Notes: generated by a model not told the origin, from the letters alone. A stretch of DNA of 64,000 bases from Aliarcobacter trophiarum LMG 25534 (GCF_003355515.1 NZ_CP031367.1:1851614-1915613); one strand, 5' to 3'; shown: positions 33,724-44,906, numbered from the stretch's first letter. Program-made: numbers and translations.

Positions 33724-33735
33724 TTAATATATTAA
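33724..33735. promoter_or_regulatory. Palindrome upstream of the RND efflux operon
   Basis: TTAATATATTAA is a 12-base perfect palindrome, and part of it (GTTAATATA) is repeated at about 33742-33750. It lies about 55 bases before the adaptor start, in the gap shared with the divergent hypothetical gene. It could be an operator, but AT-rich DNA makes such palindromes common. Confidence 0.3.
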
Positions 33736-33789
33736 ATTTTGGTTAATATAGCTATTATAAAATCTTTAAAAAATTTAAAAAGGCCCATC

Positions 33790-34911
33790 TTGAAATACCA
33801 TAAAAATATTTTCTCACTACTACTCATAACTCTTATTTTCACTTCTTGTGAACAAAAAGAACAAACAACAAATACTCAAGCATCAATTGAAGTTGGTTAT
33901 ATAAATGTTAAAAAAGAGCCTATAAGCGTTGAATTGGAGCTTTTAGGAAAAGTAAAAGCAAAAGAAGAGGCTCTTATTCGTCCACAAATAGGTGGAATTA
34001 TAGAAAAACAACTATTTAAAGAGGGGAGTTTTGTAAAACAAGGGGATATTTTATATAAAATTGATAATTCAAGTTATAAAGCAAGTGTTAACCAAGCACA
34101 AGCTTTATTAAATAGTGCAAGGGCAAATCTTAAAAGCCTTGAATCAAAACAAAGAAGAGCAGATGAACTTCTAAAGTTTGATGGAATTTCACAACAAGAA
34201 GTTGATGATATAAAAGCCTCTTTTCTTCAAGCAAAAGCTTTAGTAGAGCAAAGAATTGCTGAACTTGAGAATACAAAAATAGATTTAGCTAGATGTGATA
34301 TAAAAGCTCCAATTAGTGGTTATATTGGAATTTCAAATGTAACAGTTGGTGCTTTAGTAAATGCAAATCAATCAGAAGAGTTAGCAACTATCAAAGATAC
34401 AAAAACAGTTTTTGTAGATTTAACACAATCATATAATGAGATTTTAGCTCTTAGAAATATAATAAATTTCGAAGATGGTATTAGTGTAAATCTAAAATTT
34501 GATGACAACACACCCTATAATTTGGAAGGAAAACTTGAAGCAAAAGAGCTAAGCGTAGATGAAAATAGCCAAACTGTAACACTAAGAGCTATTTTCTCAA
34601 ACCCAAATAATCTTTTACTCCCTGGAATGATGACAAAAGCTACACTAAAAAGCCAAAAAGAAGTTAATGGTTTTTTACTTCCCCAACAAGCTGTTTTAAG
34701 AGACCAAAAAGCAAACCCAATTATTACTCTAATCACTCCTGAAAATAAAACTACTACAAGAATTATTCAGATACAAAGATCATTTGAGAACAGTTGGATA
34801 ATCTTAGATGGGATAGAGGAGAGTGATAAGATTATAATTGAAGGTTTAAATAAGATAAATAATAGAACTACTGTTATTGCTAAAGATTTAACAAATAAGT
34901 ATAAAGATTAA
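33790..34911 (+). CDS. RND efflux periplasmic adaptor (membrane fusion lipoprotein)
   Basis: This is the adaptor of a tripartite RND efflux pump, AcrA/MexA/CmeA type. The start is taken as the TTG at 33790, which is 6 bases after AAAAAGG and begins a clean lipoprotein signal ending LIFTSCEQ; the open frame runs back to 33739 without a ribosome site. The mature part has the lipoyl half-motifs RPQIGGIIEKQLFKEGSFVKQG and CDIKAPISGYIGI, flanking a coiled-coil hairpin (about residues 90-150), then beta-barrel and membrane-proximal domains. It is followed 3 bases later by the pump gene. No local repressor gene of the CmeR/TetR type is seen. Confidence 0.92.
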   Translation: MKYHKNIFSLLLITLIFTSCEQKEQTTNTQASIEVGYINVKKEPISVELELLGKVKAKEEALIRPQIGGIIEKQLFKEGSFVKQGDILYKIDNSSYKASVNQAQALLNSARANLKSLESKQRRADELLKFDGISQQEVDDIKASFLQAKALVEQRIAELENTKIDLARCDIKAPISGYIGISNVTVGALVNANQSEELATIKDTKTVFVDLTQSYNEILALRNIINFEDGISVNLKFDDNTPYNLEGKLEAKELSVDENSQTVTLRAIFSNPNNLLLPGMMTKATLKSQKEVNGFLLPQQAVLRDQKANPIITLITPENKTTTRIIQIQRSFENSWIILDGIEESDKIIIEGLNKINNRTTVIAKDLTNKYKD

Positions 34912-34914
34912 AAT

Positions 34915-37900
34915 ATGATTGCTAAATTTTTTATATTTCGTCCTATTTTTGCATGGGTAATTTCACTTATTATTATGATAAGTGGGATTATTAGTCTATA
35001 CATTTTACCAGTTGAACAGTATCCTGATATTGTTCCTCCACAAATAAATATAAATGCAACATATAGTGGTGCAGATGCCCAAACTGTTGAAAATAGTGTA
35101 ACTCAAATAATAGAGCAACAACTAACTGGTCTTGATGGAATGATATATTTTTCTTCAAGTTCAAGTTCAGCTGGAAGTTCAAAAATTAAAATCACTTTTT
35201 CTCAAGAAGTAAATGCTGATATTGCACAAGTTCAAGTTCAAAATAAAGTAAATCAGATTCTCTCAAGACTTCCAGAAGATGTGCAAAGACAAGGAGTTAG
35301 AGTTTTTAAATCACAAAGTGATTTTTTAATGATGGCTAGTATTTATGACTCAAATGGTTTAGCTGATAAAACAGATATTAGTGATTTTTTAGTAAGTAAT
35401 CTTCAAGATAGTATTTCAAGAATTGAAGGTGTTGGAGATGTACAAGTCTTTGGTGGTCAATATGCTATGAGGATTTGGTTAGATCCTTATAAACTAGAGA
35501 AATATAAGCTTATTCCAAAAGATGTTGAGAATGCAATTTTAGCTCAAAACTCACAAGCAAGTGCAGGAAGACTAGGTGCTATGCCAACAGTTGATAAACA
35601 ACAACTTTCAGTTGTAGTGACTGCTAGAAGTATGTTTAAAACTGTTCCAGAGTTTGAAAATATTGTTTTAAAATCAAATTTAGATGGTAGTTCGGTAAAG
35701 ATAAAAGATGTTGCAAGAGTTGAAATTGGAGCCCAAAATTATAGTAATGTTACAGCACTAAACGGTTTTCCAGCTTCAGGGATTTCTATTCAACTTGCAA
35801 GTGGTGCAAATGCAGTCGCAACTTCAAATAGAGTAAAAGATTTTTTAGAACAAAATGAAAATATTTTACCAGAAGGATATAAAATCGCCTATCCTAGAGA
35901 TACTACACACTTTATAAAAGCTTCAATAAATGAAGTTGTAAAGACTTTAGTTGAAGCAATTATTTTAGTTGTTTTGGTTATGTTTTTATTTTTAAAGAGT
36001 TTTAGAGCTACACTTATTCCTGCTATTGCCGTTCCTGTTGTACTTTTAGGAACTTTTGCCATTTTAAATATTTTTGGATATACAATAAATACTCTAACTA
36101 TGTTTGCTTTAGTTTTAGCAATTGGTCTTTTAGTTGATGATGCTATTGTTGTTGTTGAAAATGTTGAAAGGAATATGAAGGAGAAAGGATTAAATCCTAA
36201 AGAGGCAACTATTTTATCTATGCAAGAGGTAACTGGTGCTTTAATAGGAATAACAACTGTTTTATCTGTAGTATTTTTACCTATGGCATTTTTTAGTGGA
36301 AGTACTGGAATAATATATAGACAATTTTCTATTACAATTATCTCTTCTATGGTTTTATCTGTAATTGTAGCACTTACACTAACTCCAGCTCTATGTTCAA
36401 CTATTTTGAAAGCTCACAAAGATAATAAAGAAGAGAAAAATAGTGGATTTTTCTTTTGGTTTGATACAAAATTTGAAAGCTTTACAAATAGATATAAACT
36501 TTGGGTTGAAAAACTGCTATTTAAACCAAAAAGATGGATGGCTTTTTATTTAGTAATCATTCTAGCAACCTCTTATATTTTTATAAAACTTCCAACTAGT
36601 TTTTTGCCAAAAGAGGATCAAGGAAGCTTGATGGTACAATATACACTTCCTGTTGGTGCAGTTGCACAAAGAACAGTTGATGTTGCAAATATTATAAGAG
36701 ACTATTTTATGCAAGAAGAGAAAGAGGCATTAAACACAATATTTACAATCTCAGGATTTAGCTCACGAAGTAGTGGTCAAAATGTAGGAACTGCTTATGT
36801 ATCACTTAAAAATTGGGATTTAAGAGATAAAAATAATCATGTAGATGAGATAAGTAAAAGATCTACAAAAGCCTTTAATGACCCAAATAGCAAATATTTT
36901 ATAAGAGATGCAAGAGTATTTATCATAAATCCTAGTGTTATTCAAGGATTAGGAAGTAGCGATGGCTTTGAATTTCAACTTCTAGCAAATTCAAATATTA
37001 GTAGAGAAGAGCTAAGAGTTGCAAAAGATAAACTATTAGATGAGGCTAGAAGTAATACAAAAATTAACTCAATTAGAGCAGATGGAACAGAAGAGTCTCC
37101 TCAATTAAAAATCTCTTATGATACACAAAAAGCTCTATCTTTAGGAGTAAATATCAAAGATATAGATACTACTTTAAGTGCAGCTTGGGGTGGAATTTAT
37201 GTAAATGATTATATCGATAAAACTAGAATAAAAAGAGTTTATATTCAAGGAGATGCTCCTTTTAGAGCTGCTCCTGAGGATTTATATAAATGGAAAGTAA
37301 TAAATAATAGTGGTAATATGACTCCATTTAGTGAATTTAGCTCTTTTTCTTGGGTTTATGCACCTGAAGAACTTACAAGATTTAATGGATTTATCTCATA
37401 TGAAATTCAAGGAGGTGCTGCACATAATATAAGCTCTGGAGATGCTATGAAAGAGATGGAAAATATGGCAAACAATTTAGGAAATGGGCTTATGTATGAA
37501 TATAGTGGAGCATCATATCAAGAAAAAATCGCAAGTAACCAAACATTAATTTTATACTCTATCTCAATTTTGGTTATATTTTTATGTTTAGCAGCACTTT
37601 ATGAGAGTTGGAGTGTACCTTTTTCTGTTTTATTAGTTGTTCCTTTAGGAGTTTTTGGAACAGTTCTTGCAATCTTCTTTAGAGATTTAAGTAATGATGT
37701 ATATTTTCAAGTAGCACTTTTAGCAGTTATGGGACTAGCTAGTAAAAATGCAATTTTAATAGTTGAGTTTATAAATAGTTCATATAAAGATGGAACTAAT
37801 CTTTTTGAAGCAGCAATTAAAGGTGCTAAACTAAGGCTAAGACCAATAATTATGACCTCATTAGCATTTATGGCTGGAATCATTCCACTTGCTGTTTCAA

Positions 37901-38046
37901 GTGGAGCTGGTGCAAATAGTAGAATTGCAATAGGAACAGCAATTTTAGGAGGAACAATAAGTGCTACAGTTTTAGCAATATTTTTTGTTCCTCTATTTTT
38001 TATAATTATTAAAAAACTATTTGATAAAGGAGCTAAAAATGTTTAA
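34915..38046 (+). CDS. RND efflux transporter permease (AcrB/CmeB/MexF family)
   Basis: This is a 1043-residue inner-membrane proton-driven pump of the HAE1 group. It starts MIAKFFIFRPIFAWVISLII and has 12 membrane helices in the usual 1+5/1+5 arrangement, with large periplasmic loops after helices 1 and 7. Helix 4 contains LAIGLLVDDAIVVVENVERN with the paired Asp residues of the proton relay. VSSGAGANSRIAIGTAILGG is a C-terminal family motif. It is translated between the adaptor and an outer-membrane channel gene, giving a complete tripartite pump that should export drugs, bile salts or dyes. The substrate range cannot be read from the sequence. Confidence 0.95.
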   Translation: MIAKFFIFRPIFAWVISLIIMISGIISLYILPVEQYPDIVPPQININATYSGADAQTVENSVTQIIEQQLTGLDGMIYFSSSSSSAGSSKIKITFSQEVNADIAQVQVQNKVNQILSRLPEDVQRQGVRVFKSQSDFLMMASIYDSNGLADKTDISDFLVSNLQDSISRIEGVGDVQVFGGQYAMRIWLDPYKLEKYKLIPKDVENAILAQNSQASAGRLGAMPTVDKQQLSVVVTARSMFKTVPEFENIVLKSNLDGSSVKIKDVARVEIGAQNYSNVTALNGFPASGISIQLASGANAVATSNRVKDFLEQNENILPEGYKIAYPRDTTHFIKASINEVVKTLVEAIILVVLVMFLFLKSFRATLIPAIAVPVVLLGTFAILNIFGYTINTLTMFALVLAIGLLVDDAIVVVENVERNMKEKGLNPKEATILSMQEVTGALIGITTVLSVVFLPMAFFSGSTGIIYRQFSITIISSMVLSVIVALTLTPALCSTILKAHKDNKEEKNSGFFFWFDTKFESFTNRYKLWVEKLLFKPKRWMAFYLVIILATSYIFIKLPTSFLPKEDQGSLMVQYTLPVGAVAQRTVDVANIIRDYFMQEEKEALNTIFTISGFSSRSSGQNVGTAYVSLKNWDLRDKNNHVDEISKRSTKAFNDPNSKYFIRDARVFIINPSVIQGLGSSDGFEFQLLANSNISREELRVAKDKLLDEARSNTKINSIRADGTEESPQLKISYDTQKALSLGVNIKDIDTTLSAAWGGIYVNDYIDKTRIKRVYIQGDAPFRAAPEDLYKWKVINNSGNMTPFSEFSSFSWVYAPEELTRFNGFISYEIQGGAAHNISSGDAMKEMENMANNLGNGLMYEYSGASYQEKIASNQTLILYSISILVIFLCLAALYESWSVPFSVLLVVPLGVFGTVLAIFFRDLSNDVYFQVALLAVMGLASKNAILIVEFINSSYKDGTNLFEAAIKGAKLRLRPIIMTSLAFMAGIIPLAVSSGAGANSRIAIGTAILGGTISATVLAIFFVPLFFIIIKKLFDKGAKNV

Positions 38047-39400
38047 AAAGTCTTTGAGTTTAGCCTTTTTATCACTATTTTTTAGCTCTTGTGTATCAAT
38101 GGCTCCAAATTTAGATTTAAATAAAAATAGTGTAATTCCTGAAAACTTTAAGAACTATGAAGTAGCAAAAGATAAAAATAGTAGTAATTTTGAATTTGTA
38201 ATAAATGAAGAGTTAAAAAAGATACTAAATAGGGCTTTAGAAAATAACAAAGATTTACAAATAGCACTTTTAAGAGTTGAAGAGTCAAAATCTTTATATA
38301 GAATTGAAGAGTCAAACCTATATCCAAAGATTGATGCAAGTGGTACTTTTAATAGAGAAAAGAAAGATGAAACAATAAAAAACAACTATAAAGCAGGTGT
38401 TGGAACAGTTTTTGAACTTGATTTATTTGGTAAAAATAGAAGTTTAAATGATGCTGCAAGAAATAGTTTTTTTGCCACTCAATATGCATTAAATAGTACA
38501 AAACTTACTCTAATTTCGCAAACTGTTAACTCATACTTAAGCCTTGCTTCAAATATTGAGAATCTAAATCTACAAAAAAGTTTAAACGAAAATCTAAATA
38601 GTGTATATGAACTTACTAATAAAAAATATAGTGCTGGAGTAATTAGTAAAGAGGATGTTTTATCTAGCTTTGCTGTTTTAAAAGAGAGCCAAAATGAGCT
38701 ATTAAACTATGAAAATTTGGTACAAATAGATATTAACTCTCTTGAAGTTTTATTAGGTGAAACTTTACCTGAAGATCTAATTCCAAAAGAGTTAAAAAAA
38801 GATAATAACTATATTGCACTTTTAAATAGTGAAATAAATTCAAACATTCTTTTAAACAGACCAGATATTAAAGAGCTTGAGTATAAACTAAGATCAAAGA
38901 ATGCAAATATTGGGGCAGCAAGAGCAGCATTTTTCCCTAGCATAAGTCTTACTGCAAATACTGGATTTGCAAGTTCTAGTTTAGATAATCTTTTTAGAGG
39001 CTCAAATAGTTTTTGGCAAATAAGTCCTTCTATAAATATTCCAATTTTTAGTGCTGGTGAAAATAGTGCAAAACTAGATTTAAGTGAAACTCAAAAAGAT
39101 ATTGCTTTAAAAGAGTATGAAAAGGGTATTCAAACAGCATTCAAAGAGGTAAATGACAGCTTAATTATAAGAAAAAATATCTACTCAAAACTACAAAACC
39201 AAAAAGAGCTAAGTTTATCTGTAGAAGAGGCTTATACTATCGCTTTAAACTCATATAAAATTGGTTATGGAAGCTATTTAAATATGCTAATAGCTCAAAA
39301 AGCTTATATTAATTCACAAAAAACTTTGATTAAAACATATCTTGAAGAGTTGGAAAATAGAGTTGAAATATTTAAAAGCTTAGGTGGAGTTTATGAATAA
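38039..39400 (+). CDS. Outer-membrane efflux channel lipoprotein (NodT/OprM family)
   Basis: This is the TolC-like channel of the tripartite pump. The start is the ATG at 38039, preceded by AAAGGAG; it overlaps the pump stop codon by 8 bases. The 453-residue protein has a lipoprotein signal ending FFSSCVSM and two outer-membrane-efflux repeats of long helices. Family motifs such as LLNRPDIKELEYKLRSKNANIGAARAAFFPSISL are seen in the second repeat. It is the third gene of the adaptor-pump-channel operon and overlaps a small membrane-protein gene by 8 bases. Confidence 0.93.
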   Translation: MFKKSLSLAFLSLFFSSCVSMAPNLDLNKNSVIPENFKNYEVAKDKNSSNFEFVINEELKKILNRALENNKDLQIALLRVEESKSLYRIEESNLYPKIDASGTFNREKKDETIKNNYKAGVGTVFELDLFGKNRSLNDAARNSFFATQYALNSTKLTLISQTVNSYLSLASNIENLNLQKSLNENLNSVYELTNKKYSAGVISKEDVLSSFAVLKESQNELLNYENLVQIDINSLEVLLGETLPEDLIPKELKKDNNYIALLNSEINSNILLNRPDIKELEYKLRSKNANIGAARAAFFPSISLTANTGFASSSLDNLFRGSNSFWQISPSINIPIFSAGENSAKLDLSETQKDIALKEYEKGIQTAFKEVNDSLIIRKNIYSKLQNQKELSLSVEEAYTIALNSYKIGYGSYLNMLIAQKAYINSQKTLIKTYLEELENRVEIFKSLGGVYE

Positions 39401-39569
39401 GCTATTTGGTAGTTTAATCTTTTTCTTCTATTTCTTCAAATACCCTATTTTAATCTATCTAGTGATTTGTTACTATAAAAATATCCCAACACATATAATT
39501 ATAGATATTTTAGGAGCAGTGAGTCTTTTATTGCTTATTAAAGATATAATATATTTTAAGAAAAGATAA
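39393..39569 (+). CDS. Small membrane protein at the end of the efflux operon
   Basis: The 58-residue protein has two hydrophobic stretches (LFGSLIFFFYFFKYPILIYLVI and IIIDILGAVSLLLLIKDIIYF) and a basic end, FKKR. The ATG at 39393 follows AGGTGG and overlaps the channel gene stop (ATGAATAA), which argues for real, coupled translation. I do not recognise a family. Small proteins of this kind can modulate RND pumps, as AcrZ does for AcrB, but that is only an analogy. Confidence 0.6.
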   Translation: MNKLFGSLIFFFYFFKYPILIYLVICYYKNIPTHIIIDILGAVSLLLLIKDIIYFKKR

Positions 39570-39623
39570 AATGACTCTTATATCTATATAAAAGTTGTAA
39601 AGCTTAAGAGATAAAAGCTCTAC

Positions 39624-41495
39624 TTAATCCTTATTAAACTCATCAATATCCTTTATAGAAAATCTCTTTGCTATCTCATTTTTACCTAAAAAATTTTTTG
39701 CCAAAACATCTTCTACTAATTCCTTTGAAATTTTATCTGTAACAGTTGCAATCTCTTGTGTAATTGAAGCAATATTTGCATTTTGTTGAGTTTTTTGGTC
39801 AAGCATTGTAACAGTATCATTAATTTGAGAAATACCAGCTTCTTGCTCTTTACTTGCATTTGAAATCTCATTTATCATATTTACCTGTTTCTCAATATTT
39901 CCTAATAGAACATCATAATCTTTTATCATTAAATCTGATATCTCTTTTCCTTCGCTAGCTTTGCTTGTAGCTTTTTCTACTAAATTTTTTATCTCATTTG
40001 CAGCTTCTGCACTTCTATTTGCCAAATTTCTAACCTCACCAGCAACAACAGCAAATCCTTTTCCTGCTTCACCAGCAGTTGCAGCTTCAACTGCTGCATT
40101 TAAAGATAAAATATTTGTTTGAAATGCTATTTGATCAATTATACTAATAGCTTCATTTATATATAAAACTTGATTTGTAATATCCTCCATCGCGTTTGCA
40201 GTACTTTTTGCCATGGTTTGACCTTTTTTAGCAGAAATACTAACTTCATTTGAATACTTTTCCATTTGTATTACATTATTTGAATTACTAATAACTGTGC
40301 TTGTAATCTCTTCTAATGCAGCAGCTGTCTCTTCCAAAGATGCAGCTGCACTATTTGAACTTTGATTTAGTGTATCAACATTTGATATCAGTTTTTGAGA
40401 TGTATTTTCAAGAGTCAAGCCTGTTTCTAAACTACTTCTTAACATAGATATAATTGCTTGTTGAAGACCATTTATTCCTAAAACAAGCCTCTGTAAAACG
40501 CCATCTTTCTCATCTGTTTTACTTAATTCTAAAGTTGGTCTATAATCGTATTTTATATAGGCTTCAAGTATCTCATCAATCTTTTCAAATCTCTCTCTAG
40601 TATTTTTTATCATACTATTAACATTATTTTTAAACTCATTTAAAGAGGTATTTATCGTATTTGATTCAATAAATTGTGAATACCAACCATTTGTAACCCT
40701 TCCCATTACAACTTTTGCCTCTTCAATTACAATAATATCTTGTGTAATTCTATCTTTAGAAATAGCGATATTCTCATTTACCATCTTTGCCATTTGACCA
40801 AACTCATTCGTATATTTATCATCCAAAGTTTGAATATCATCTGATTTTCTATTTAGAAAATCAAAGAATGTTTGAAGACCTGTTCTAAAGTTATTTAGAG
40901 TATTTACTATATCTCTTGAAGTATATGTTGAGACTAAAAGAAAGATTAAAATTGTAACTATTCCAAGAGTTGTTAGTTGTGTTGTAAGAGATTTTATAGC
41001 ACTATTTCTAATTCCTATAATATTCTCATTTAAAGCAAATATCTTTGATTCTAGCTCTTTTCCAATCTCTGCCATCATATAAATATCACCATTAAAATCA
41101 ATTAGAAGCTTATTATTATCTTCTAGTTTTGCTTTTGACATTTTATTAAAGACTTCCAGATATTTTGTTATTAAAGCTATACTATCATCACATCTTTTTA
41201 AATTTATGGGAATATAAATTGTAGTTTTAAATAGAGATATATCTTCACTTAGTTTTGAGAAATTCTCTACAACACTACTACTTTTTTCCTTACTTGTATC
41301 TAGCATAAACTGATATACACTAATTCTAGCTTTTAGCAAGTTTGCCTTAATCTCTGTGGCATTTTCAGAGATAGCTGTTCTATTTTCTATATAACTCATT
41401 GAATTATTATATAAAATAGCAGAAACTATCATAATCAAAAAAAATAGTGTTGGAAAAACATATAGTTTTTTCTTAATATCAAGATTCTTAAACAC
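39624..41495 (-). CDS. Methyl-accepting chemotaxis protein (first of a tandem pair)
   Basis: This 623-residue transmembrane chemoreceptor has a first membrane helix at about residues 11-29 ([19 protein letters not shown]), a periplasmic helical sensor domain to about 165, a second helix ([17 protein letters not shown]), then a long cytoplasmic part. The signalling tip reads [20 protein letters not shown], typical of MCPs in this group. It is a paralogue of the neighbouring MCP at 41591-43552: the periplasmic part and nearly all of the signalling domain align, which suggests tandem duplication. Its own C-terminus (DIDEFNKD) lacks the pentapeptide seen in the paralogue. The ligand is unknown. 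Confidence 0.93.
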   Translation of the reverse strand: MFKNLDIKKKLYVFPTLFFLIMIVSAILYNNSMSYIENRTAISENATEIKANLLKARISVYQFMLDTSKEKSSSVVENFSKLSEDISLFKTTIYIPINLKRCDDSIALITKYLEVFNKMSKAKLEDNNKLLIDFNGDIYMMAEIGKELESKIFALNENIIGIRNSAIKSLTTQLTTLGIVTILIFLLVSTYTSRDIVNTLNNFRTGLQTFFDFLNRKSDDIQTLDDKYTNEFGQMAKMVNENIAISKDRITQDIIVIEEAKVVMGRVTNGWYSQFIESNTINTSLNEFKNNVNSMIKNTRERFEKIDEILEAYIKYDYRPTLELSKTDEKDGVLQRLVLGINGLQQAIISMLRSSLETGLTLENTSQKLISNVDTLNQSSNSAAASLEETAAALEEITSTVISNSNNVIQMEKYSNEVSISAKKGQTMAKSTANAMEDITNQVLYINEAISIIDQIAFQTNILSLNAAVEAATAGEAGKGFAVVAGEVRNLANRSAEAANEIKNLVEKATSKASEGKEISDLMIKDYDVLLGNIEKQVNMINEISNASKEQEAGISQINDTVTMLDQKTQQNANIASITQEIATVTDKISKELVEDVLAKNFLGKNEIAKRFSIKDIDEFNKD

Positions 41496-41574
41496 AACAA
41501 GTTCCTTATAAAATAAAGAAATATTATTATTTTATAACTATCTTGCTCTTGATATTTATCAACAAAATAATAAA

Positions 41575-41601
41575 AGAGTTTTATTATTTATTAAAAACTC
41601 T
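41575..41601 (-). terminator. Possible terminator of the second MCP gene
   Basis: On the minus strand AGAGTTTT and AAAACTCT form an 8-bp stem with an 11-base loop that includes the stop codon, then TTTTATTATTTTG. The loop is large, so this is tentative. Confidence 0.45.
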
Positions 41602-43552
41602 CCCATTCATCATCTTTTGAATTCTCTTTTATAACTTTAAACTCTTTTTTAGTTTCAATCTTCTCTATCTTTTTTAAATTCTCTTGTATCTCTTTATTGC
41701 TATCTTTTGTTTGTAGCTTATTTGTTATCTCATTTTTTCCTAAAAATCTTTTTGCCAAAACATCTTCTACTATATGTTTAGAGATACTATCTGTATCATT
41801 TGCTATATCTTGAGTTTTTGAAGCAACATTCGCATTTTGTTGAGTTTTCTGGTCAAGCATTGTAACTGTATCATTAATTTGAGAAATACCAGCTTCTTGT
41901 TCTCTACTCGCATTTGAAATCTCACTTATCATATTTGCCTGTTTTTCAATATTACCTAAAAGCTCATCATAATCTTTATACATTAAATCTGAGATATTTT
42001 TCCCCTCTTTAGCCTTATTTGTTGCAATCTCAACTATATTTGAAATTTCTCTTGCAGCTTCTGCACTTCTATTTGCAAGATTTCTAACCTCTCCAGCAAC
42101 AACAGCAAATCCTTTTCCAGCTTCACCAGCAGTTGCAGCTTCAACTGCTGCATTTAAAGATAAAATATTTGTTTGGAAAGCAATTTGATCAATTACGCTA
42201 ATAGCTTCGTTTATATGTGAAACTTGAAGAGTTATCTCGTCCATAGCATTTGCAGTATTTTTTGCCATAGCTTGACCTTTTTTAGCTGAGTTACTTACCT
42301 CATTTGAGTAGCTTGTCATTTGTACAACATTATTAGAGTTACTTACAACTGTACTTGTTATCTCCTCAAGAGCAGCAGCTGTCTCTTCAAGACTTGCAGC
42401 AGCTTCATTTGAACTCTGGTTTAAAATATTTACATTTTCAATTAAAACTCTAGATGAGTTTTCAAGTCTCATTCCACTTTCTAAACTATCTTTTAACATA
42501 TTTGTAATTGCTGTTTGAAGAGCTTTTATTCCTACAATCATCTTCTCTAAAACTCCACCCTCTTCATCATCTTTACCAAGTTCTAGGATAGGTCTATAAT
42601 CATAATTTGAATAAGATGCTAATATCTCATTTATATGTTCAAATCTCTCTTTTGTATGATTTATCATCTCATTTAGTTCATTTTTAAACTCTTCTAAAGA
42701 AGCATTTGGTGTTGATTTATCTATAGTTTGAGAGTACCAACCATTTCTAACTCTTATCATAACTTTTTTTGCTTCATCAATTAGTTCATTATCTTTTTCA
42801 ATACTATCTTGGACAATATCAATATTCTCATTTATAAGTTTAGCCATCTCCCCAAATTCATCTGTAGAAGTTTGGTCTAAAGTTATAACATCATCTGATT
42901 TTCTATTTAAAAAATTAAAGAAACTAAGAAGCCCTTCTTTAAAGTTTTTTAACGAACCAGCAATATTATTTGCTATAAAAATAGAGATAATTATAAAAAT
43001 AATTGCAGCTATTAACCCAACAAGCGACATATTAGTAGTTAAATTTGTGATTGCATTATCTCTAGCATTTGCATTTCTTATATTCATCTCATCATAGTTC
43101 TTTTCAACACTCTGAATAAGTTTTATCATACTTTGCATAGTTTTAGCAAACTCTTCTCTTGTCTCCTCTTTATTTGTTGAAAAAGAGTGTTTAGCTAAAA
43201 CTTCAATATCTTTCATATAATTTTTAATATCCGATATAGTTTTAAGAGCTAAATCTTTATTTTCTTTAGATTTAAATATCTCTTTTACAGCATTTGTATC
43301 TTCTAGTAGCTTATTCCACTGTATGTCTACAGCCTCTTTGCCTTTTTGTGTAGGATTTAACATAAATTGATAAATTACAATTCTACCTTTGAGAAGCTCA
43401 TCAATAAGCGCTGTTGTTTTTGATGATACATAAATTCGCTCTTTTATATAACTAAGAGATGAACTATATATTGTTGCCGTTATTAAAATCGCAACTATAA
43501 ATATAATTGGAAATAGAAATAATTTTGTCTTTGTGTTTAAATTTTTAAACAT
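41591..43552 (-). CDS. Methyl-accepting chemotaxis protein with C-terminal xWxxF tail
   Basis: The 653-residue paralogue of the preceding chemoreceptor has the same layout: first helix at about 11-29, periplasmic helical domain, second helix near 178-198 ([20 protein letters not shown]), and a signalling tip [20 protein letters not shown]. It differs in a longer C-terminus rich in Lys and Glu that ends EWESF. This fits the xWxxF pentapeptide used by receptors such as Tar and Tsr (NWETF) to tether CheR and CheB. That would make it the adaptation hub of the pair. The gene lies 95 bases upstream of its paralogue on the same strand. Confidence 0.93.
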   Translation of the reverse strand: MFKNLNTKTKLFLFPIIFIVAILITATIYSSSLSYIKERIYVSSKTTALIDELLKGRIVIYQFMLNPTQKGKEAVDIQWNKLLEDTNAVKEIFKSKENKDLALKTISDIKNYMKDIEVLAKHSFSTNKEETREEFAKTMQSMIKLIQSVEKNYDEMNIRNANARDNAITNLTTNMSLVGLIAAIIFIIISIFIANNIAGSLKNFKEGLLSFFNFLNRKSDDVITLDQTSTDEFGEMAKLINENIDIVQDSIEKDNELIDEAKKVMIRVRNGWYSQTIDKSTPNASLEEFKNELNEMINHTKERFEHINEILASYSNYDYRPILELGKDDEEGGVLEKMIVGIKALQTAITNMLKDSLESGMRLENSSRVLIENVNILNQSSNEAAASLEETAAALEEITSTVVSNSNNVVQMTSYSNEVSNSAKKGQAMAKNTANAMDEITLQVSHINEAISVIDQIAFQTNILSLNAAVEAATAGEAGKGFAVVAGEVRNLANRSAEAAREISNIVEIATNKAKEGKNISDLMYKDYDELLGNIEKQANMISEISNASREQEAGISQINDTVTMLDQKTQQNANVASKTQDIANDTDSISKHIVEDVLAKRFLGKNEITNKLQTKDSNKEIQENLKKIEKIETKKEFKVIKENSKDDEWESF

Positions 43553-43667
43553 TTTTGCCCCTTATTTGTCACTTGAGATTTGCTATTTTATAGAGTTTCT
43601 AATTAATATCTAATAAATTATTTAAATAAATATTGCTTAAAAATTTTAGAGATAATATCTATTATTA

Positions 43668-44906
43668 CTATTTTAATAAGTTTTTTCCAACTAAGTATCC
43701 ACTTGCAAAGGCAAAATGAAGATTATAACCACCTCTATTCCCAACAATATCTAAAACTTCTCCTGCAAAATATAGATTTTTTACCATTTTACTTTCAAAA
43801 GTTTTATTATTTATTTCACTAGTTCTTATCCCTCCTCCACTTGCTTCACTATGTGAAAAACCTTGTGTATCTACAACTTTTAATCTCCATGAACTCAACT
43901 GATGGGATAAAGCTTTTATCTGCTTTTGATTTATATCATCCGTTTTTAACTCAAATGGAATTTTACAAACCTCTAATAATACTGGAGCTATTTTATTTGA
44001 TACAACACCTGTTAAAATGTCTAATACTTTTTGATTTTTTATAGTTTTAAATATATTTTGTAGTTGATTTGATAAATCATTTACTGTAACTTTTGGAAAA
44101 AAATTAATTCTAAGTTCTACATCCAAAAATTGAGTAAGAGCCAAAACTGCTCTTTGAGAAATATCTAAAATAGCAAAACCTGAAACTCCATAATTTGTAA
44201 ACAAAACATCTCCAAAAATCTCCTCTTCTAAAGTTCCATTTATATATAGACTAACACTGCACTCTTTTTTTACACCTTGAAGTTTTCCATTGTAACTATT
44301 TTGTGTTTGAAGTCCAACAAGACTTGGATATGTAGGATTATAAGTGTGCCCAAAGTTTGAAGCTATTTTAAGACCTATTTCACTTGCATTTAGTTGAGGA
44401 GCAGCAGCTAAGCCACTAGAGATTAAAACTTTATCATACTCTTTATATATTTTTTGCTCTTTATTCACCTCTGTCTTTATTATAAATTTATCATCACACT
44501 TCTCTAAACTCTCTACAAAATGCTCACAAAAGATATTCACACCCAAAGCTTCGAGCTCCAAAACAAAAAGATTTACTACAGATTTTGCCTCATTTGAGAG
44601 TGGATATACTTTTCCATTCTCTTTAATATCAAGCATAAGTCCCAAAGTTTTACAAAACTTTGAAAAAGTATTAAAAGAGAACTCCTTTAGAGCAAAATCC
44701 ACAAAATCTGGATTCTCTCCTAAATAATTTTTACTAGAAACTTCTCTATTTGAAATATTACATCTTCCATTTCCACTTGCAAGTATCTTTTTACCTAAAC
44801 TTTTATTTGCATCAAAAATATCTATCTGCAAATTTTTGTTTAATCTTTTTGCAATAATACTAGCAACAATCCCTGCTGCTCCACCACCAATAACTGCTAT
44901 TTTCAA
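43668..44906 (-). CDS. BaiN/YhiN (HI0933) family flavoprotein
   Basis: The 412-residue NAD(P)/FAD-dependent oxidoreductase belongs to the HI0933-like/BaiN/RdsA group. The dinucleotide-binding motif AVIGGGAAGIVASIIAKRL is at the N-terminus. KKILASGNGRCNISN is the diagnostic motif near residue 40. The C-terminal FAD motif is YFAGEVLDIVGNRGGYNLHFAFASGYLVG. The cellular role is not settled; members have been linked to bile-acid reduction and other redox steps. The gene stands alone, leftward, and is divergent from the aminotransferase gene. Confidence 0.88.
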   Translation of the reverse strand: MKIAVIGGGAAGIVASIIAKRLNKNLQIDIFDANKSLGKKILASGNGRCNISNREVSSKNYLGENPDFVDFALKEFSFNTFSKFCKTLGLMLDIKENGKVYPLSNEAKSVVNLFVLELEALGVNIFCEHFVESLEKCDDKFIIKTEVNKEQKIYKEYDKVLISSGLAAAPQLNASEIGLKIASNFGHTYNPTYPSLVGLQTQNSYNGKLQGVKKECSVSLYINGTLEEEIFGDVLFTNYGVSGFAILDISQRAVLALTQFLDVELRINFFPKVTVNDLSNQLQNIFKTIKNQKVLDILTGVVSNKIAPVLLEVCKIPFELKTDDINQKQIKALSHQLSSWRLKVVDTQGFSHSEASGGGIRTSEINNKTFESKMVKNLYFAGEVLDIVGNRGGYNLHFAFASGYLVGKNLLK

